Positions 45,168 through 54,099 are shown, counted from the first letter of the stretch. The stretch: 64,000 nucleotides of DNA from Planctomyces sp. SH-PL14 (GCF_001610835.1 NZ_CP011270.1:1612001-1676000), one strand, 5' to 3'. The notes: generated by a model not told the origin, from the letters alone. Numbers and translations are program-made.

Positions 45168-46100
45168 TCAGCGCTTCGACGCCTGAAGCTGCGGGAACTC
45201 GCCGAGATCAACAAGGTGCTGACGAATCGTCGCCACCTGCGGCTCCGACAACGGATGGATCGGCTCCGCAAAGATCGCAGAGCAGATGTCGACCAGGCTC
45301 AGCGCAGACTTGATGCCGGTCAGATATCCGGTCGGCGCAGGCCCGACCTGATAGATCTTCGACGACATCCGCATCACCCGGTGCTGCAGCTTGGCCACCA
45401 GCCGCAGGTCGTCGCTGACCGCCGCCTCGAAGAGCTCGACATACAGCCGCGGCAACAGGTTGGCCCCACCGCACACACCGCCGTGGGCCCCCGCCAGAAC
45501 CGCCTGGGCCATCAACTCCTCCGGCCCCATGAAGACCGCAAAGTCCGGCCGCTCCCGGGCCAGCTCAAGCAGCTGGTTGAAGTAGAGCATGCTCCCGGAG
45601 CTGTCCTTGACCCCGACGATCCGCGGGTTGTCCAGCAGCCGGGCGACGGTCCCGATATCGAAGGAGACCTTCGTGTGCGTCGGCATGTTGTAAAGGAGCG
45701 TCGGCAAGGCCGACTCCCGGGCGAACTCCTCCGTGTACTGCAGAAGGTCCGCCTGATGGACCGGGAAGTAGAACGGGGCGGCAAGCACGACGAAATCGGC
45801 CCCCGCTTCCGAAGCGGTGCGGGCCAGATCGACCGACTCGACGAACGACGGGTCAGTCACGCCGACGAAGACGGGGACGCGCCCCGCGACGATCCGGCCG
45901 GTCTGGCGGATCATTTCCCGCTGGAGACGGTGGCTGAGGCTCGGTCCTTCTCCTGTCGTTCCCAGGATGAAGACGCCGTGGACGCCCCCTTCAAGGACGT
46001 GCTCGATCAGCCGCTCCAGTGCCGCGACATCGAGGCGGTCCCGCCCGGTCAGGGGAGTGACGAGCGGGGGGACGATCCCTTTGCACGGAAAGGTGTTCAC
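45168..46100 (-). CDS. Dihydrodipicolinate synthase/N-acetylneuraminate lyase family protein
   Basis: 310 residues from the GTG at 46100; the frame continues upstream only through repeat DNA, and the shorter start has GAGG at fair spacing. TIM-barrel class I aldolase: GTTGEG (47-52) for substrate binding, Tyr137 in LLYNMPTHTKV, and Schiff-base Lys165 in GVKDSSGS. GAHGGVCGGANLLPRLYVEL follows. These give a pyruvate-condensing or cleaving aldolase. The GVKDSSG form occurs in DapA and in several catabolic relatives. With no lysine-pathway neighbours the true substrate is open, so no symbol is given. Confidence 0.88.
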   Translation of the reverse strand: MNTFPCKGIVPPLVTPLTGRDRLDVAALERLIEHVLEGGVHGVFILGTTGEGPSLSHRLQREMIRQTGRIVAGRVPVFVGVTDPSFVESVDLARTASEAGADFVVLAAPFYFPVHQADLLQYTEEFARESALPTLLYNMPTHTKVSFDIGTVARLLDNPRIVGVKDSSGSMLYFNQLLELARERPDFAVFMGPEELMAQAVLAGAHGGVCGGANLLPRLYVELFEAAVSDDLRLVAKLQHRVMRMSSKIYQVGPAPTGYLTGIKSALSLVDICSAIFAEPIHPLSEPQVATIRQHLVDLGEFPQLQASKR

Positions 46101-46415
46101 GAATAGAGCCTCGGACGATGCGGAGTGGCAACGCGCATGGCATACGGGATCGGCCAATTGATGTCGAGCGTGGGTTCCCCCGACATCTCCCCCCACTGGG
46201 GCGAGGGGCAGGTCGAGGGGCACCCTGGTGGGGGACGCAAGGGGGCCTGTGTTGTTTCTTTGGCCCCCTTGCCCGCCGGAGGCCGGGCCGTCGAGAACTG
46301 TCCGAAGGAGCACGTGTCCAAGATGTAATCGGCGATTCTGTCGAAACTCGCGCCGGAAGTGTGCGACAATGACGGTCCTTCCTCATTGGCTCCCCGCCAC
46401 ATCACGGACTCCGCC
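46101..46415. other. Divergent gap between the DapA-family and coiled-coil genes
   Basis: 315 bases with no gene. Most of it is the partial repeat copy I (46212-46325). Confidence 0.4.
46212..46325 (+). repeat. Palindromic interspersed element, 5' fragment (copy I)
   Basis: Only the 5' arm is present: GGTCGAGGGGCACCCTGGTG, then GGGGGCCTGTGTTGTTTCTT and TGGCCCCCTTGCCCGCCGG, followed by CCGTCGAGAACTGTCCGAAG and CACGTGTCCAAG. The small hairpin loop equals the reverse complement of the loop in the 3' arm of copies B and E. Confidence 0.75.
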
Positions 46416-47255
46416 ATGCTCCGCCGCCCTCTCCTCGTCGTTGCCCTGACATTCACGGTCGCCCTCTCGGCAACGACCGCACCGGCCGCTCCCCGCAGCG
46501 GGCGCTCCGGCCGCATGGTTCAGGTCCAGCGGCAGCAGGAGATCGCCCGCCTGCAGAAGCAGCTCGAAAACGCTCGCGATGCCCTCGACCGGCTCGGCAG
46601 CAAGATGGCGCGGAGCGAATCCGACCTGGCCGAAGCCCGGACGCGGGCCGCCGCCGCGCGACAGGACATCAACGAAGCCTCGTCCGCCCACAAAGAGTCC
46701 CACAAGAAACTCGAAGAACTCGAACACCAGATCATCGACCAGCAGTCGGATGACTCCGAGTTCGCCAAGGCGCTCTCGGCCCTCGAAACCGCTCAGCACG
46801 CCCTCGACGCGGAAATGCACCGCATCCTCAAGTGGCCGGCGCCGGAGCCCGGCGAGAAGGAAGCCGACCGCCTCAAGGAGTTCGGAAACCTGACGCGCGA
46901 GCAGCGGACGACGCTCAAAGAGAACGCCGCCTACAAGAAGCGGCAGGAGGAACTCCACGACGCCTCCGACGCCCTGAATCGAGCGAAGACGAAGCTCTAC
47001 TCGGCGAACGCGCAGTGGAAGCGGCTCCACGAGGAACAGATCGCCGCCGACAAGGCGATGACCGAAGCGGAGCACGCCCGCGGCGGAGCCTCGAATGACC
47101 GCCTGGAGGCGGACCAGTCGCTCCGGAGTGCCGCGGAGATCCGGATGTCGCTGCAGCAGTCGATCCAGCAGCTCGAGGGGCGGATTCGTTCGCTCGGGGG
47201 ACGACCGGATGCTCCCTCGACGTCCAAGTCCCCGGCGTCGTCCGGAAAGAAATAG
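46416..47255 (+). CDS. Exported coiled-coil protein
   Basis: 279 residues from the ATG at 46416. The signal peptide (RRPLLVVALTFTVALSATTA) is cleaved near residue 25. Almost the entire mature part is predicted long coiled coil, rich in Gln, Glu, Ala, Arg and Lys with heptad-like spacing: QRQQEIARLQKQLENARDAL, SHKKLEELEHQIIDQQ, HEEQIAADKAMTEAEHARGG and LQQSIQQLEGRIRSLGG. The end is Ser/Pro/Lys-rich. No catalytic motif. It resembles periplasmic coiled-coil proteins in shape only; no family is assigned. It stands just upstream of the two-component operon but with 117 bases between. Confidence 0.75.
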   Translation: MLRRPLLVVALTFTVALSATTAPAAPRSGRSGRMVQVQRQQEIARLQKQLENARDALDRLGSKMARSESDLAEARTRAAAARQDINEASSAHKESHKKLEELEHQIIDQQSDDSEFAKALSALETAQHALDAEMHRILKWPAPEPGEKEADRLKEFGNLTREQRTTLKENAAYKKRQEELHDASDALNRAKTKLYSANAQWKRLHEEQIAADKAMTEAEHARGGASNDRLEADQSLRSAAEIRMSLQQSIQQLEGRIRSLGGRPDAPSTSKSPASSGKK

Positions 47256-47372
47256 CGATCTCCGGGGCCACCGCCGGAAAATGAAAATTCCCTTATCTCG
47301 GGCCCGGCGGTTTTCGAACGACGAGGCGGACTGATAACGTCCGGGGTGGAAGATCTCACGGAAGAGGCAACG

Positions 47373-48050
47373 ATGTCCAACGTTCTGGTCTTGGAGGACC
47401 ACCAGTCGCTGCGTTCCAGTCTTGAACGCGGCCTGCGGGAAGAGGGGCACACAGTCTTCCCGGTCTCGAGCCGCGCCGATGGGATGAACGTCGTCCGCAC
47501 GGAACCGCTCGACGCCATCATTCTCGATCTCCAGCTCCCCGACGGCGACGGGCTCCAGTTCCTCCGCGAGGTGCGGCGGGATGGTCTGGCGGTCCCGGTC
47601 CTCGTGGCGAGCGCACGGGACACCGTCGACGAGCGGATCCTCGGCCTCGATTCCGGAGCGGACGACTATCTCGTCAAACCGTTCGCCTTCGGCGAGCTCG
47701 TCGCCCGCCTGCGGTCGCTCCTCCGCCGGGCCGCCGTCGTCTCCGACTCGGTCCTGCGGCACGACGACCTCCAGATCGACCTCCTGACTCGCAAGGTGAC
47801 CCGCCGCGGCGAGGAGGTCTCGCTCACGCGCCGTCTGTTTGAGCTTCTCGAATACCTGCTCCGGCATCGCAATGAAGTCGTGACCCGCGAGATGCTGGCC
47901 CGCGACGTCTGGAAAGCCTCCACGGCGACGTGGACCAACGTCATCGAAGTCCAGATCCGCGAGCTCCGGCGACGAATCGAGCGGCCGGACTGGAGCCGCC
48001 TCCTGCACACCGTCCGGGGCGAGGGCTACCTGCTGGGAGACCGCCCGTGA
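47373..48050 (+). CDS. OmpR-family response regulator
   Basis: 225 residues from the ATG at 47373, with GAGG upstream. The receiver domain (1-120) has the acidic pair Glu8-Asp9, phosphoacceptor Asp52 in IILDLQLPDGDG, and Lys102 in DDYLVKPFAFGEL. The C-terminal winged helix (about 130-222) reads TRRGEEVSLTRRLFELLEYL, VTREMLARDVWK and NVIEVQIRELRRRIER. Phosphorylation by the next gene's kinase should promote DNA binding. Its stop overlaps the kinase start (GTGA). Confidence 0.95.
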   Translation: MSNVLVLEDHQSLRSSLERGLREEGHTVFPVSSRADGMNVVRTEPLDAIILDLQLPDGDGLQFLREVRRDGLAVPVLVASARDTVDERILGLDSGADDYLVKPFAFGELVARLRSLLRRAAVVSDSVLRHDDLQIDLLTRKVTRRGEEVSLTRRLFELLEYLLRHRNEVVTREMLARDVWKASTATWTNVIEVQIRELRRRIERPDWSRLLHTVRGEGYLLGDRP

Positions 48051-49486
48051 GCCGTTGGACCATCCGCTGGCGGCTGACGTTGCGAAACGCCGCCGTCCTG
48101 ACCGGGCTGTTCGCGGCGTTCTGCGCCGTCATGCTCTCGCTCGTCCACGACCACCTGCAGCAGCAGGCGGACCAGTGGCTTGGCGAGGAGCTGCGGGAAC
48201 TCGCCGAGGAGGTCAACCTGGCGAACGATTCCAGCGAGCTGCTGGGAACGTTGCGGAAGCGGTACGCCGTCCACTCGCACTTCCACTTCCGCGTTTTGAC
48301 GGAGACGGGCGAGCCACTGTTTCAGAGCCGGTTCCTGAGCAACGTCACTCTCCCGACGCCCGGTCCCGCGGCGGAGCTCCGCGGGCAGGTCGTCCAGGAT
48401 CTGGAGATCCCCGAGGTCGGGACGTTCCGACTCGTGAGCTCGGCGATTCGGGATCCCCAATCCAAGCCGCTCATGCTGCAGGTCGCAGCACCGAAGACCG
48501 CGTTCCGTCGCGAGTTCCAATGGTACGTGGGAACCGTGCTGGCCATGGTGCCGATCGCGCTCCTCGTGGCGATCGCCACGGGTTACGGCCTCGCGCGGCA
48601 GGCACTCGCGCCCGTCGACGAGATGGTCGCCACGGCGGAGCGGATCTCCGCCGAGCGGCTCGACCAGCGGCTGCAGGTCGTGAATCCCCGCGACGAACTC
48701 GGCCGGCTGGCGGCGACGCTCAACGCGATGTTTGACCGGCTGCACCGGTCGATCGACCAGATGCGGCGGTTCACGTCCGACGCCGCGCACGAGCTGCGGT
48801 CCCCCATTGCCGCGCTGCGGACGGAAGCCGAGGTGGTCCTCCGGGCTCCGCGCGACGCCGAGGCCTATCGCCGGACCGTGGAACAGACCGCCGACGAGGC
48901 GACCCGCCTCGGCGAGCTCGTCAGCCAGCTCCTGACGCTCAGCCGCCACGACGCCGGGCAGGTCCCGATCTTCGAAGAGACCGTCCGCGTCGACCTCCTG
49001 CTCCTGGACGTCCTGGGACGGTTTCAGAACCGGTCGGTGGAACGGAGTGTGGCGCTGTCGTGCGGACCGCTGCCGGCTTGGCTCGTCGTCGGCGACGACC
49101 TGCTTTTGAGCCAGCTGTTCTACAACCTGATCGATAACGCCCTCAAGTACACGCCGTCGGGCGGAGCGATCCGTCTCTGGGGACACGTCTACGGGGGCGA
49201 TCTGGTGATCGGCGTTCAGGACACCGGAATCGGGATTCCAGACGATCTGCTCCGCCGGATCTTCGACCGGTTCTACCGCGTCGATCCGTCGCAGAACGGC
49301 GATCGCGGCGGAGCGGGACTGGGGCTGGCGATCTGCCAGGCGATCGCCGAGATGCATCGCGGCCAGATCGAAGTCACGAGCGAGGCCGGTGAAGGGAGCT
49401 GCTTCCAGGTCACGCTGCCGGGCGAGCCGGACCACCAGCCGCTGACCGAGGAGGAGGACATCGCCCTCGCGGGAGAGGCGATATGA
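48047..49486 (+). CDS. Sensor histidine kinase, HAMP - HisKA - HATPase
   Basis: 479 residues from the GTG overlapping the regulator gene. Transmembrane segments lie at about 14-34 and 160-183 and enclose a periplasmic sensor region of about 125 residues with no recognised fold. HAMP: ALAPVDEMVATAERISAERLDQRL. The phosphoacceptor is His248 in SDAAHELRSPIAALRTEAEV. ATP-binding boxes: N box LFYNLIDNALKYTP, G1 DTGIGIPDDLLRRIF and G2 GGAGLGLAICQAIAEMH. The kinase matches the heavy-metal/QseC-like group in outline. Its stop overlaps the start of the DUF1559 gene (ATGA), an uncommon third member of such an operon. Confidence 0.95.
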   Translation: MSRWTIRWRLTLRNAAVLTGLFAAFCAVMLSLVHDHLQQQADQWLGEELRELAEEVNLANDSSELLGTLRKRYAVHSHFHFRVLTETGEPLFQSRFLSNVTLPTPGPAAELRGQVVQDLEIPEVGTFRLVSSAIRDPQSKPLMLQVAAPKTAFRREFQWYVGTVLAMVPIALLVAIATGYGLARQALAPVDEMVATAERISAERLDQRLQVVNPRDELGRLAATLNAMFDRLHRSIDQMRRFTSDAAHELRSPIAALRTEAEVVLRAPRDAEAYRRTVEQTADEATRLGELVSQLLTLSRHDAGQVPIFEETVRVDLLLLDVLGRFQNRSVERSVALSCGPLPAWLVVGDDLLLSQLFYNLIDNALKYTPSGGAIRLWGHVYGGDLVIGVQDTGIGIPDDLLRRIFDRFYRVDPSQNGDRGGAGLGLAICQAIAEMHRGQIEVTSEAGEGSCFQVTLPGEPDHQPLTEEEDIALAGEAI

Positions 49487-50493
49487 GCGGGTCGCGGCGC
49501 GGTTTCTCGCTGATCGAGCTGATGGTCGTGACGGCGGTCAGCGGCGTGCTGATGTCGCTCGCCCTGCCGGCCATTCAACAGGCCAGGGAAGCGTCCCGCG
49601 CCGCCGCCTGCCGGAACAACCTCAAGCAGATCGGCCTGGCGCTCCACAACTACGAGAGCGCCCACGGCCGGTTCCCGCCGGGGTCGATTCCGTCGGGGGC
49701 GGGGTCGTGGTCGGTTCATGGACGGCTCCTTCCGTTTCTCGATCAGGCGAACGTCTACGACCGGATTCAGTTCGAGTACCAGTGGGACGACCCCCTCAAC
49801 CTGGCGGTCGGGGTCCAGCAGTTGTCCATCCCGAGCTACCAGTGCGGCAGCGATCCCAATTCGAGTTCGCTTTGCGACGCCGGCCCGGAGGAGGGGCTCG
49901 TTCGCCCCGTGAACTACGGGTTCAGTTTCGGGACGTGGTTCATCTTCGATCCCAGGACCCGGCAGGGGAGCGACGGGCCGTTCTTTCCCGGGAGCAGCCT
50001 GGGCTCATCGGCGATCGCGGATGGGCTTTCGAACACGCTCGCCATCTCCGAGGTGAAGACGTTCCAGCCGATGTTCGTGAACAGCGTCGACCCGGGGCCC
50101 GCGGTTCCGACGTCGCCAAACCAGTTCGCCGCGTGGGCGGGGGCGGCGTCGTTCGAGCTGGGTCCAAACCTCAATGACAACGGCGGTCATACGGAGTGGT
50201 GTGACGGGAACGTGCACGACACCGGATTCACGACCGTTTTCACGCCGAACCGGATTGTCGAGTACGTCCATTCGGACGGGCGGACGTATGACATCGACTT
50301 CAACTCGCGGCAGGAGGGGAGCAGCCCGACGCAGCGGACGTATGCGGCGATCACCTCCCGCAGTTTTCATCCGGGGCTGGTGAACACGACTCTGTTCGAT
50401 GGTTCGGTCCGTTCGATCCAGGACGGAATCGCCCCCGAGGTGTGGCGGGCGCTGGGAACGCGCTGCGGTCAGGAGCGTCTCGGAGAGTTCTGA
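49483..50493 (+). CDS. DUF1559 prepilin-like protein (H-x9-DG family)
   Basis: 336 residues. It starts with a type IV prepilin signal: SRRGFSLIELMVVTAVSGVL, cleaved by prepilin peptidase between Gly7 and Phe8, and the Glu at +5 is present. The N-terminal helix continues as ALPAIQQAREASRAAACRNNLKQIGLALHNYE, the DUF1559 hallmark. The C-terminal mark is HPGLVNTTLFDGSVR, the His-x9-Asp-Gly motif. DUF1559 genes are expanded in planctomycetes and likely form pseudopilus-like surface structures. What is unusual is that it overlaps the histidine kinase gene by four bases, so it must be made with the two-component system. Confidence 0.93.
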   Translation: MSGSRRGFSLIELMVVTAVSGVLMSLALPAIQQAREASRAAACRNNLKQIGLALHNYESAHGRFPPGSIPSGAGSWSVHGRLLPFLDQANVYDRIQFEYQWDDPLNLAVGVQQLSIPSYQCGSDPNSSSLCDAGPEEGLVRPVNYGFSFGTWFIFDPRTRQGSDGPFFPGSSLGSSAIADGLSNTLAISEVKTFQPMFVNSVDPGPAVPTSPNQFAAWAGAASFELGPNLNDNGGHTEWCDGNVHDTGFTTVFTPNRIVEYVHSDGRTYDIDFNSRQEGSSPTQRTYAAITSRSFHPGLVNTTLFDGSVRSIQDGIAPEVWRALGTRCGQERLGEF

Positions 50494-50843
50494 CGCTCGT
50501 GTGTCGGTGCGGAACGGGGCAGGGTGTTCGCAGCAAACGGGAGGGCGAAGCTCCTGCTGAGCTGCGCAGGTTCCAGACCGCTTCGAATCCGGTCACCTCG
50601 GGCACACGGATGAGAAACTGTTCGCTTTCACCACCGCCGCGGCTCGGCTGGAGCCTCGCCCTCCCAGGATCCTGGGCCTGACCTTGGGGCGCAGCCCAAG
50701 CCCCCCAGAGCGTTCGTTCGATGAACTCTTCCTTAGAATGACGGATGCCCCCGGGGAGCTCTCGCTCTGTCCACTAGGATCACACCGCTCGCCTTGAGTC
50801 ACGGCGTCTCCCGTCCAGGACGGATCCTACTCCGGAGATCGAC
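50494..50843. other. Gap after the two-component operon
   Basis: 350 bases with no gene. It holds the inverted repeat at 50539-50665 and a TAGAAT hexamer at 50734-50739 that might be the -10 of the methyltransferase-like gene, without a convincing -35. Confidence 0.35.
50539..50665. repeat. GGGAGGGCGAAGCTCC inverted repeat, copy 2
   Basis: Left arm GGGAGGGCGAAGCTCCTGCT then GAGCTGCGC; right arm CCGCCGCGGCTCGGCTGGAG then CCTCGCCCTCCC. It is the second copy of the element at 17675-17853, with a shorter centre, and begins 45 bases after the DUF1559 stop. Confidence 0.8.
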
Positions 50844-51623
50844 ATGTCTTCTGTCCCTGTTGAGCCGTTCCCGCGGCCTCTTGCCCGTCCGGCCGCACGG
50901 ACGACGTTTGCATCGCAGCTCCCCCCGTTTCGTCCGGAGCCGCGTCGTTCGACATCGCTGCCAGTGACGACACCGGTCTTGACCACCGCATTCACCCCCG
51001 ATGAGGGGAAACCGGCGACGGCGACGCAGTCCGCGATCCCCAACGTCCGCCGCGCCCTGGCCTACCGCATCCGCCTCCCGTTGACCGCCGTGTGCATCGT
51101 GAGCGGGGTCGCGCTGACGGTCCTGACCCGGCCCTGGCTGGCGGCGGATTCCGCGGGCGGGCTGGCCCTGACCGGCCTGGGGATGACGTTCGTCGTCTCC
51201 GGGATCGCGGTCCGGCTGTGGGCCCTGGCCTCGATCGGCCTGCGGAAGACGAAGCAGCTCGTGACGACCGGGCCCTACTCGCTCACCCGCAACCCGCTGT
51301 ACCTGGGGACGCTTCTCATCGTCCTGGGCTTCCTGGCGCTCTGGCAGAGCCCGGTGCTGGCGGCCCTGGTCGTCCCTCCGATCCTGCTTTATCCCTTCGG
51401 TGTTGTTCCGGCAGAAGAACGGGTCCTTCGAGGCGAGTTCGGGGCGGAGTTCGATGCCTATTGCGTCCGGACGCCGCGGTGGTGGCCGCGGCTTCGGGGT
51501 TATGTTGCCGAAAGGCAACTCGCGACCGGCACCCCTGGATTCCGCCGGGAAGCTCAATGCGGGGTGTGGTGGATGTTCTTTGCGGCGGTGACGATCGCCG
51601 TCGTGGCTCTCCGCGGCGTCTGA
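50844..51623 (+). CDS. Isoprenylcysteine carboxyl methyltransferase (ICMT/PEMT)-like membrane protein
   Basis: 259 residues; GGAG lies six bases upstream of the ATG. The first 70 residues are Pro/Ser/Thr-rich and probably disordered and cytoplasmic. Hydrophobic segments lie at about 77-92, 105-125 and 155-180, with one more at the end (MFFAAVTIAVVALRG). The ICMT/phospholipid methyltransferase core is clear: LVTTGPYSLTRNPLYLGTLL, then VPAEERVLRGEFGAEFDAYC and TPRWWPR. Bacterial members often methylate unknown lipids or act on quinone or phosphatidylethanolamine-like substrates. The substrate cannot be read here. Confidence 0.82.
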   Translation: MSSVPVEPFPRPLARPAARTTFASQLPPFRPEPRRSTSLPVTTPVLTTAFTPDEGKPATATQSAIPNVRRALAYRIRLPLTAVCIVSGVALTVLTRPWLAADSAGGLALTGLGMTFVVSGIAVRLWALASIGLRKTKQLVTTGPYSLTRNPLYLGTLLIVLGFLALWQSPVLAALVVPPILLYPFGVVPAEERVLRGEFGAEFDAYCVRTPRWWPRLRGYVAERQLATGTPGFRREAQCGVWWMFFAAVTIAVVALRGV

Positions 51624-51741
51624 GCGACGCGGGCTCCGGGATCCCGGGAGGCGCTCTTGCCGGAATGACCGCCGCGGGGCACACTTCCGCCGCTCGGGCT
51701 GTCTGGGATGCCCGACGTCACCGGCGAGAGTAGAGGCCCGC

Positions 51742-53019
51742 GTGGAGCGACTGGCGATCCAGGGTGGCAATCCATTGCGGGGGATCGTCCGCATCGGCGG
51801 GGCCAAGAACGCCGCGCTGCCGATCATGGCTGCGTGCCTGGCGGTCGAGGGCCGGACGACGCTTCGCAACGTTCCCGATCTGACCGATGTCCGGACCCTC
51901 TCCGACGTCCTGACGCGCCTCGGCCTGAAGGTGACCCGCGACGTCGACAACCACCTGACCATCGAAGAGGGAGGGGGGCCGCGGTCGCAGGTGGCGGACT
52001 ATGAGCTTGTGCGGCAGATGCGGGCCAGCGTCTGCGTCCTCGGTCCACTCCTGGGCCGGTATGGCGAGGCGCGAGTCGCTCTCCCCGGGGGCTGCCAGAT
52101 CGGACACCGGCCGCTCGACCTGCATCTCAAGGGGTTGGAGGCGCTCGGGGCCAGCATCCGGATCGAACATGGCGACATCATCGCCTCCGCCACGAAGCTG
52201 CGGGGGACGACGATCGATCTCGCCGGTCCGCGGGGCAGTACGGTGACCGGGACCTGCAACCTGATGACCGCCGCCGTCTTCGCCGAAGGGGAGACGGTGA
52301 TCGAGCATGCCGCCCGCGAGCCGGAGGTGTGCGATCTGGCGGAGTTCCTCCGGGACTGCGGAGCGATCATCAACGGGCATGGGACGGAGACGATCCGCAT
52401 TGCGGGATCGGCTCCGCTCTACGGGACCGACTACGCGATCATTCCCGACCGGATCGAGGCGGCGACCTTCATGACCGCCGTCGCCGCGACGGGGGGAGCC
52501 GCACGGATTGAGGGGCTGCGGCTCGACCACCTGGAGTCCGTTCTGGAGTGGGCGGCCGCGGCGGGGATCAACGTGAAGCCGGCTGGTCCGGATGCGATCC
52601 ATGTCGCTGGCGGCGGGGCCCTGAAGGCGTGCGACTTTGCGGCGAGGCCGTATCCCGGGATCCCGACCGACGTGCAGGCTCAGCTCTCGGCGATCCTGTG
52701 TACGGCGCCGGGGACGAGCGTGGTGGTGGATACGGTCTTTCCGGATCGGTTCCTGCATGTTCCGGAACTGCAGCGGATGGGTGCGAAGATCGAGCGGGAC
52801 GGGAACCGGATCCGTATTACGGGCGTGTCGCGGTTGAGCGGGACTGCGGTGCGGGCGACGGATCTGCGGGCGAGTGCGGCGCTAGTGATTGCCGGGCTGG
52901 CGGCGGAGGGGACGACGGTCATTGACGATCTGCCGCATCTTGACCGCGGGTATGAGCACCTGGATCGGAAGCTGCGGTCGCTGGGTGCCAAAGTCGCGAG
53001 AGTCTCAGCAGAGCTCTGA
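51742..53019 (+). CDS. murA: UDP-N-acetylglucosamine 1-carboxyvinyltransferase
   Basis: 425 residues, GTG start, full MurA length. Transfers enolpyruvate from PEP to UDP-GlcNAc, the first committed step of peptidoglycan synthesis in the cytoplasm. The N-terminus GGAKNAALP includes Lys22 and Asn23 of the active site. The catalytic loop reads LPGGCQIGHRPLDLH with Cys118, the cysteine that fosfomycin attacks. PGIPTDVQAQLSAILC and PHLDRGYEHLDRKL close the second domain. This is direct evidence that this planctomycete-like organism keeps a peptidoglycan pathway. Repeat copy F starts six bases after the stop. Confidence 0.95.
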   Translation: MERLAIQGGNPLRGIVRIGGAKNAALPIMAACLAVEGRTTLRNVPDLTDVRTLSDVLTRLGLKVTRDVDNHLTIEEGGGPRSQVADYELVRQMRASVCVLGPLLGRYGEARVALPGGCQIGHRPLDLHLKGLEALGASIRIEHGDIIASATKLRGTTIDLAGPRGSTVTGTCNLMTAAVFAEGETVIEHAAREPEVCDLAEFLRDCGAIINGHGTETIRIAGSAPLYGTDYAIIPDRIEAATFMTAVAATGGAARIEGLRLDHLESVLEWAAAAGINVKPAGPDAIHVAGGGALKACDFAARPYPGIPTDVQAQLSAILCTAPGTSVVVDTVFPDRFLHVPELQRMGAKIERDGNRIRITGVSRLSGTAVRATDLRASAALVIAGLAAEGTTVIDDLPHLDRGYEHLDRKLRSLGAKVARVSAEL

Positions 53020-53024
53020 CGGAA

Positions 53025-53312
53025 CCGGGTCCAGGGGGCCCCTGGTCAGGGGGTGCAGGGGGGAGAATCCCCCTTGCCCGCCGGAGGCCTGGCCGTCGAA
53101 AGATGTCTGAAGGAGTGCGTGTCCAAGCGCGGACAACATGCCGTATGCCTCCTCACCAACCCGCGGGGATTGCAGAGCGAGTGGGGAGTCCTCAACGCCG
53201 GTACCACAAAGGGGACATCCGTTGCGTACCACGGTTCCTCACAGGAGTGCCTCCGGCGGCAAGGGGGCGTGGCACATTGGGTTTGAGCTATCGACGTCCG
53301 TCCGGCAAGGAC
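53025..53312 (+). repeat. Palindromic interspersed element, copy F
   Basis: Near-complete copy directly after murA. Begins CCGGGTCCAGGGGGCCCCTG, has CCCTTGCCCGCCGGAGGCC and CACCAACCCGCGGGGATTGC, then GCCTCCGGCGGCAAGGGGG, and ends CGTCCGTCCGGCAAGGAC. The CCCCCTTGACCCC part of the 3' arm is missing, so the arm hairpin cannot form fully. Confidence 0.85.
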
Positions 53313-53427
53313 ACGGCTGCCGTCTTCATGAAAATTTTGTGCATCTGCACACTGGCCGTCACTATGGACTCGCACCACCGCCCGCTAGACTCGAAAGATC
53401 GACGGATCTGAGACTGGCGGAGGTGCG
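53313..53427. other. Leader of the ABC transporter operon
   Basis: 115 bases between repeat copy F and the ATPase gene. CTAGAC at 53385-53390 is a weak -10-like word. Nothing else is seen. Confidence 0.25.
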
Positions 53428-54099
53428 ATGTCCCTGTTGTTGGAGAATGTCCGGAAGACGTATCGCCAGCCGGATGGCACACGTCTGAACATCCTGGGGA
53501 TTCGGCGGTTCGAACTTCAGCAGGGAGAACAGGTCGCCCTCGTCGGCGGAAGCGGCGGTGGAAAAACCACGCTCCTCAACGTCATCTCCGGCGTGACACA
53601 GGCGGACAGCGGCGTCGTCCGCGTCGACGGCACCGACATCGCCCGCCTCCCCGAAGCGGTCCGCGACCGGTTCCGGGCTGAGAAAATCGGAATCGTCTTC
53701 CAGACGTTCCACCTCCTCCCCGCCTTCACGGCCTACGAGAACGTCCTCCTGGGAATGTCGTTCTCCGGCAAGGCCAATCGCGACTACGCCCGCTCCCTGC
53801 TGGAACGGGTCGGACTCGGCCACCGGCTGCACCACCGGCCGGGACAGCTCTCCGTCGGGGAACAGCAACGGGTCGCCGTCGCCCGGGCCCTCGCCAACCG
53901 GCCGCGGCTCATGCTGGCCGATGAGCCGACCGCCAGCGTCGACACCGCGAACCAGTCGACGATCCTCGGCCTCCTCCGCGACGCCTGCCGCGAAGGGAAC
54001 GTGTCGCTGCTGCTCGTGACGCACTCGCCGGAGGTCGCCTCCCAGTTCTCGCGGGTCGATCGCCTTGCCGACTTCAACCAGCCGGGAGACCTGACATGA
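53428..54099 (+). CDS. ABC transporter ATPase, LolD/MacB/DevA-like
   Basis: 223 residues. Walker A is GGSGGGKTT (40-48), the Q-loop is FQTFHLLPAFTAYENV, the signature is QLSVGEQQRVAVARAL and Walker B is LMLADEPTA, followed by the H-loop in LLVTHSPEV. This is the compact ATPase type that works with FtsX-like permeases (MacB, LolCDE, DevCA, FtsEX). It overlaps the permease gene by four bases (ATGA), so the two are made as a pair. Confidence 0.93.
   Translation: MSLLLENVRKTYRQPDGTRLNILGIRRFELQQGEQVALVGGSGGGKTTLLNVISGVTQADSGVVRVDGTDIARLPEAVRDRFRAEKIGIVFQTFHLLPAFTAYENVLLGMSFSGKANRDYARSLLERVGLGHRLHHRPGQLSVGEQQRVAVARALANRPRLMLADEPTASVDTANQSTILGLLRDACREGNVSLLLVTHSPEVASQFSRVDRLADFNQPGDLT

Noticed and set aside
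46101-46313. Longer N-terminus of the DapA-family gene
   Set aside because: The added 71 residues come from repeat copy I and do not match the family.
48047-50493. Classifying the kinase operon as a pilus-chemotaxis system
   Set aside because: No pil or che genes other than the DUF1559 prepilin are present; the label would go beyond the evidence.
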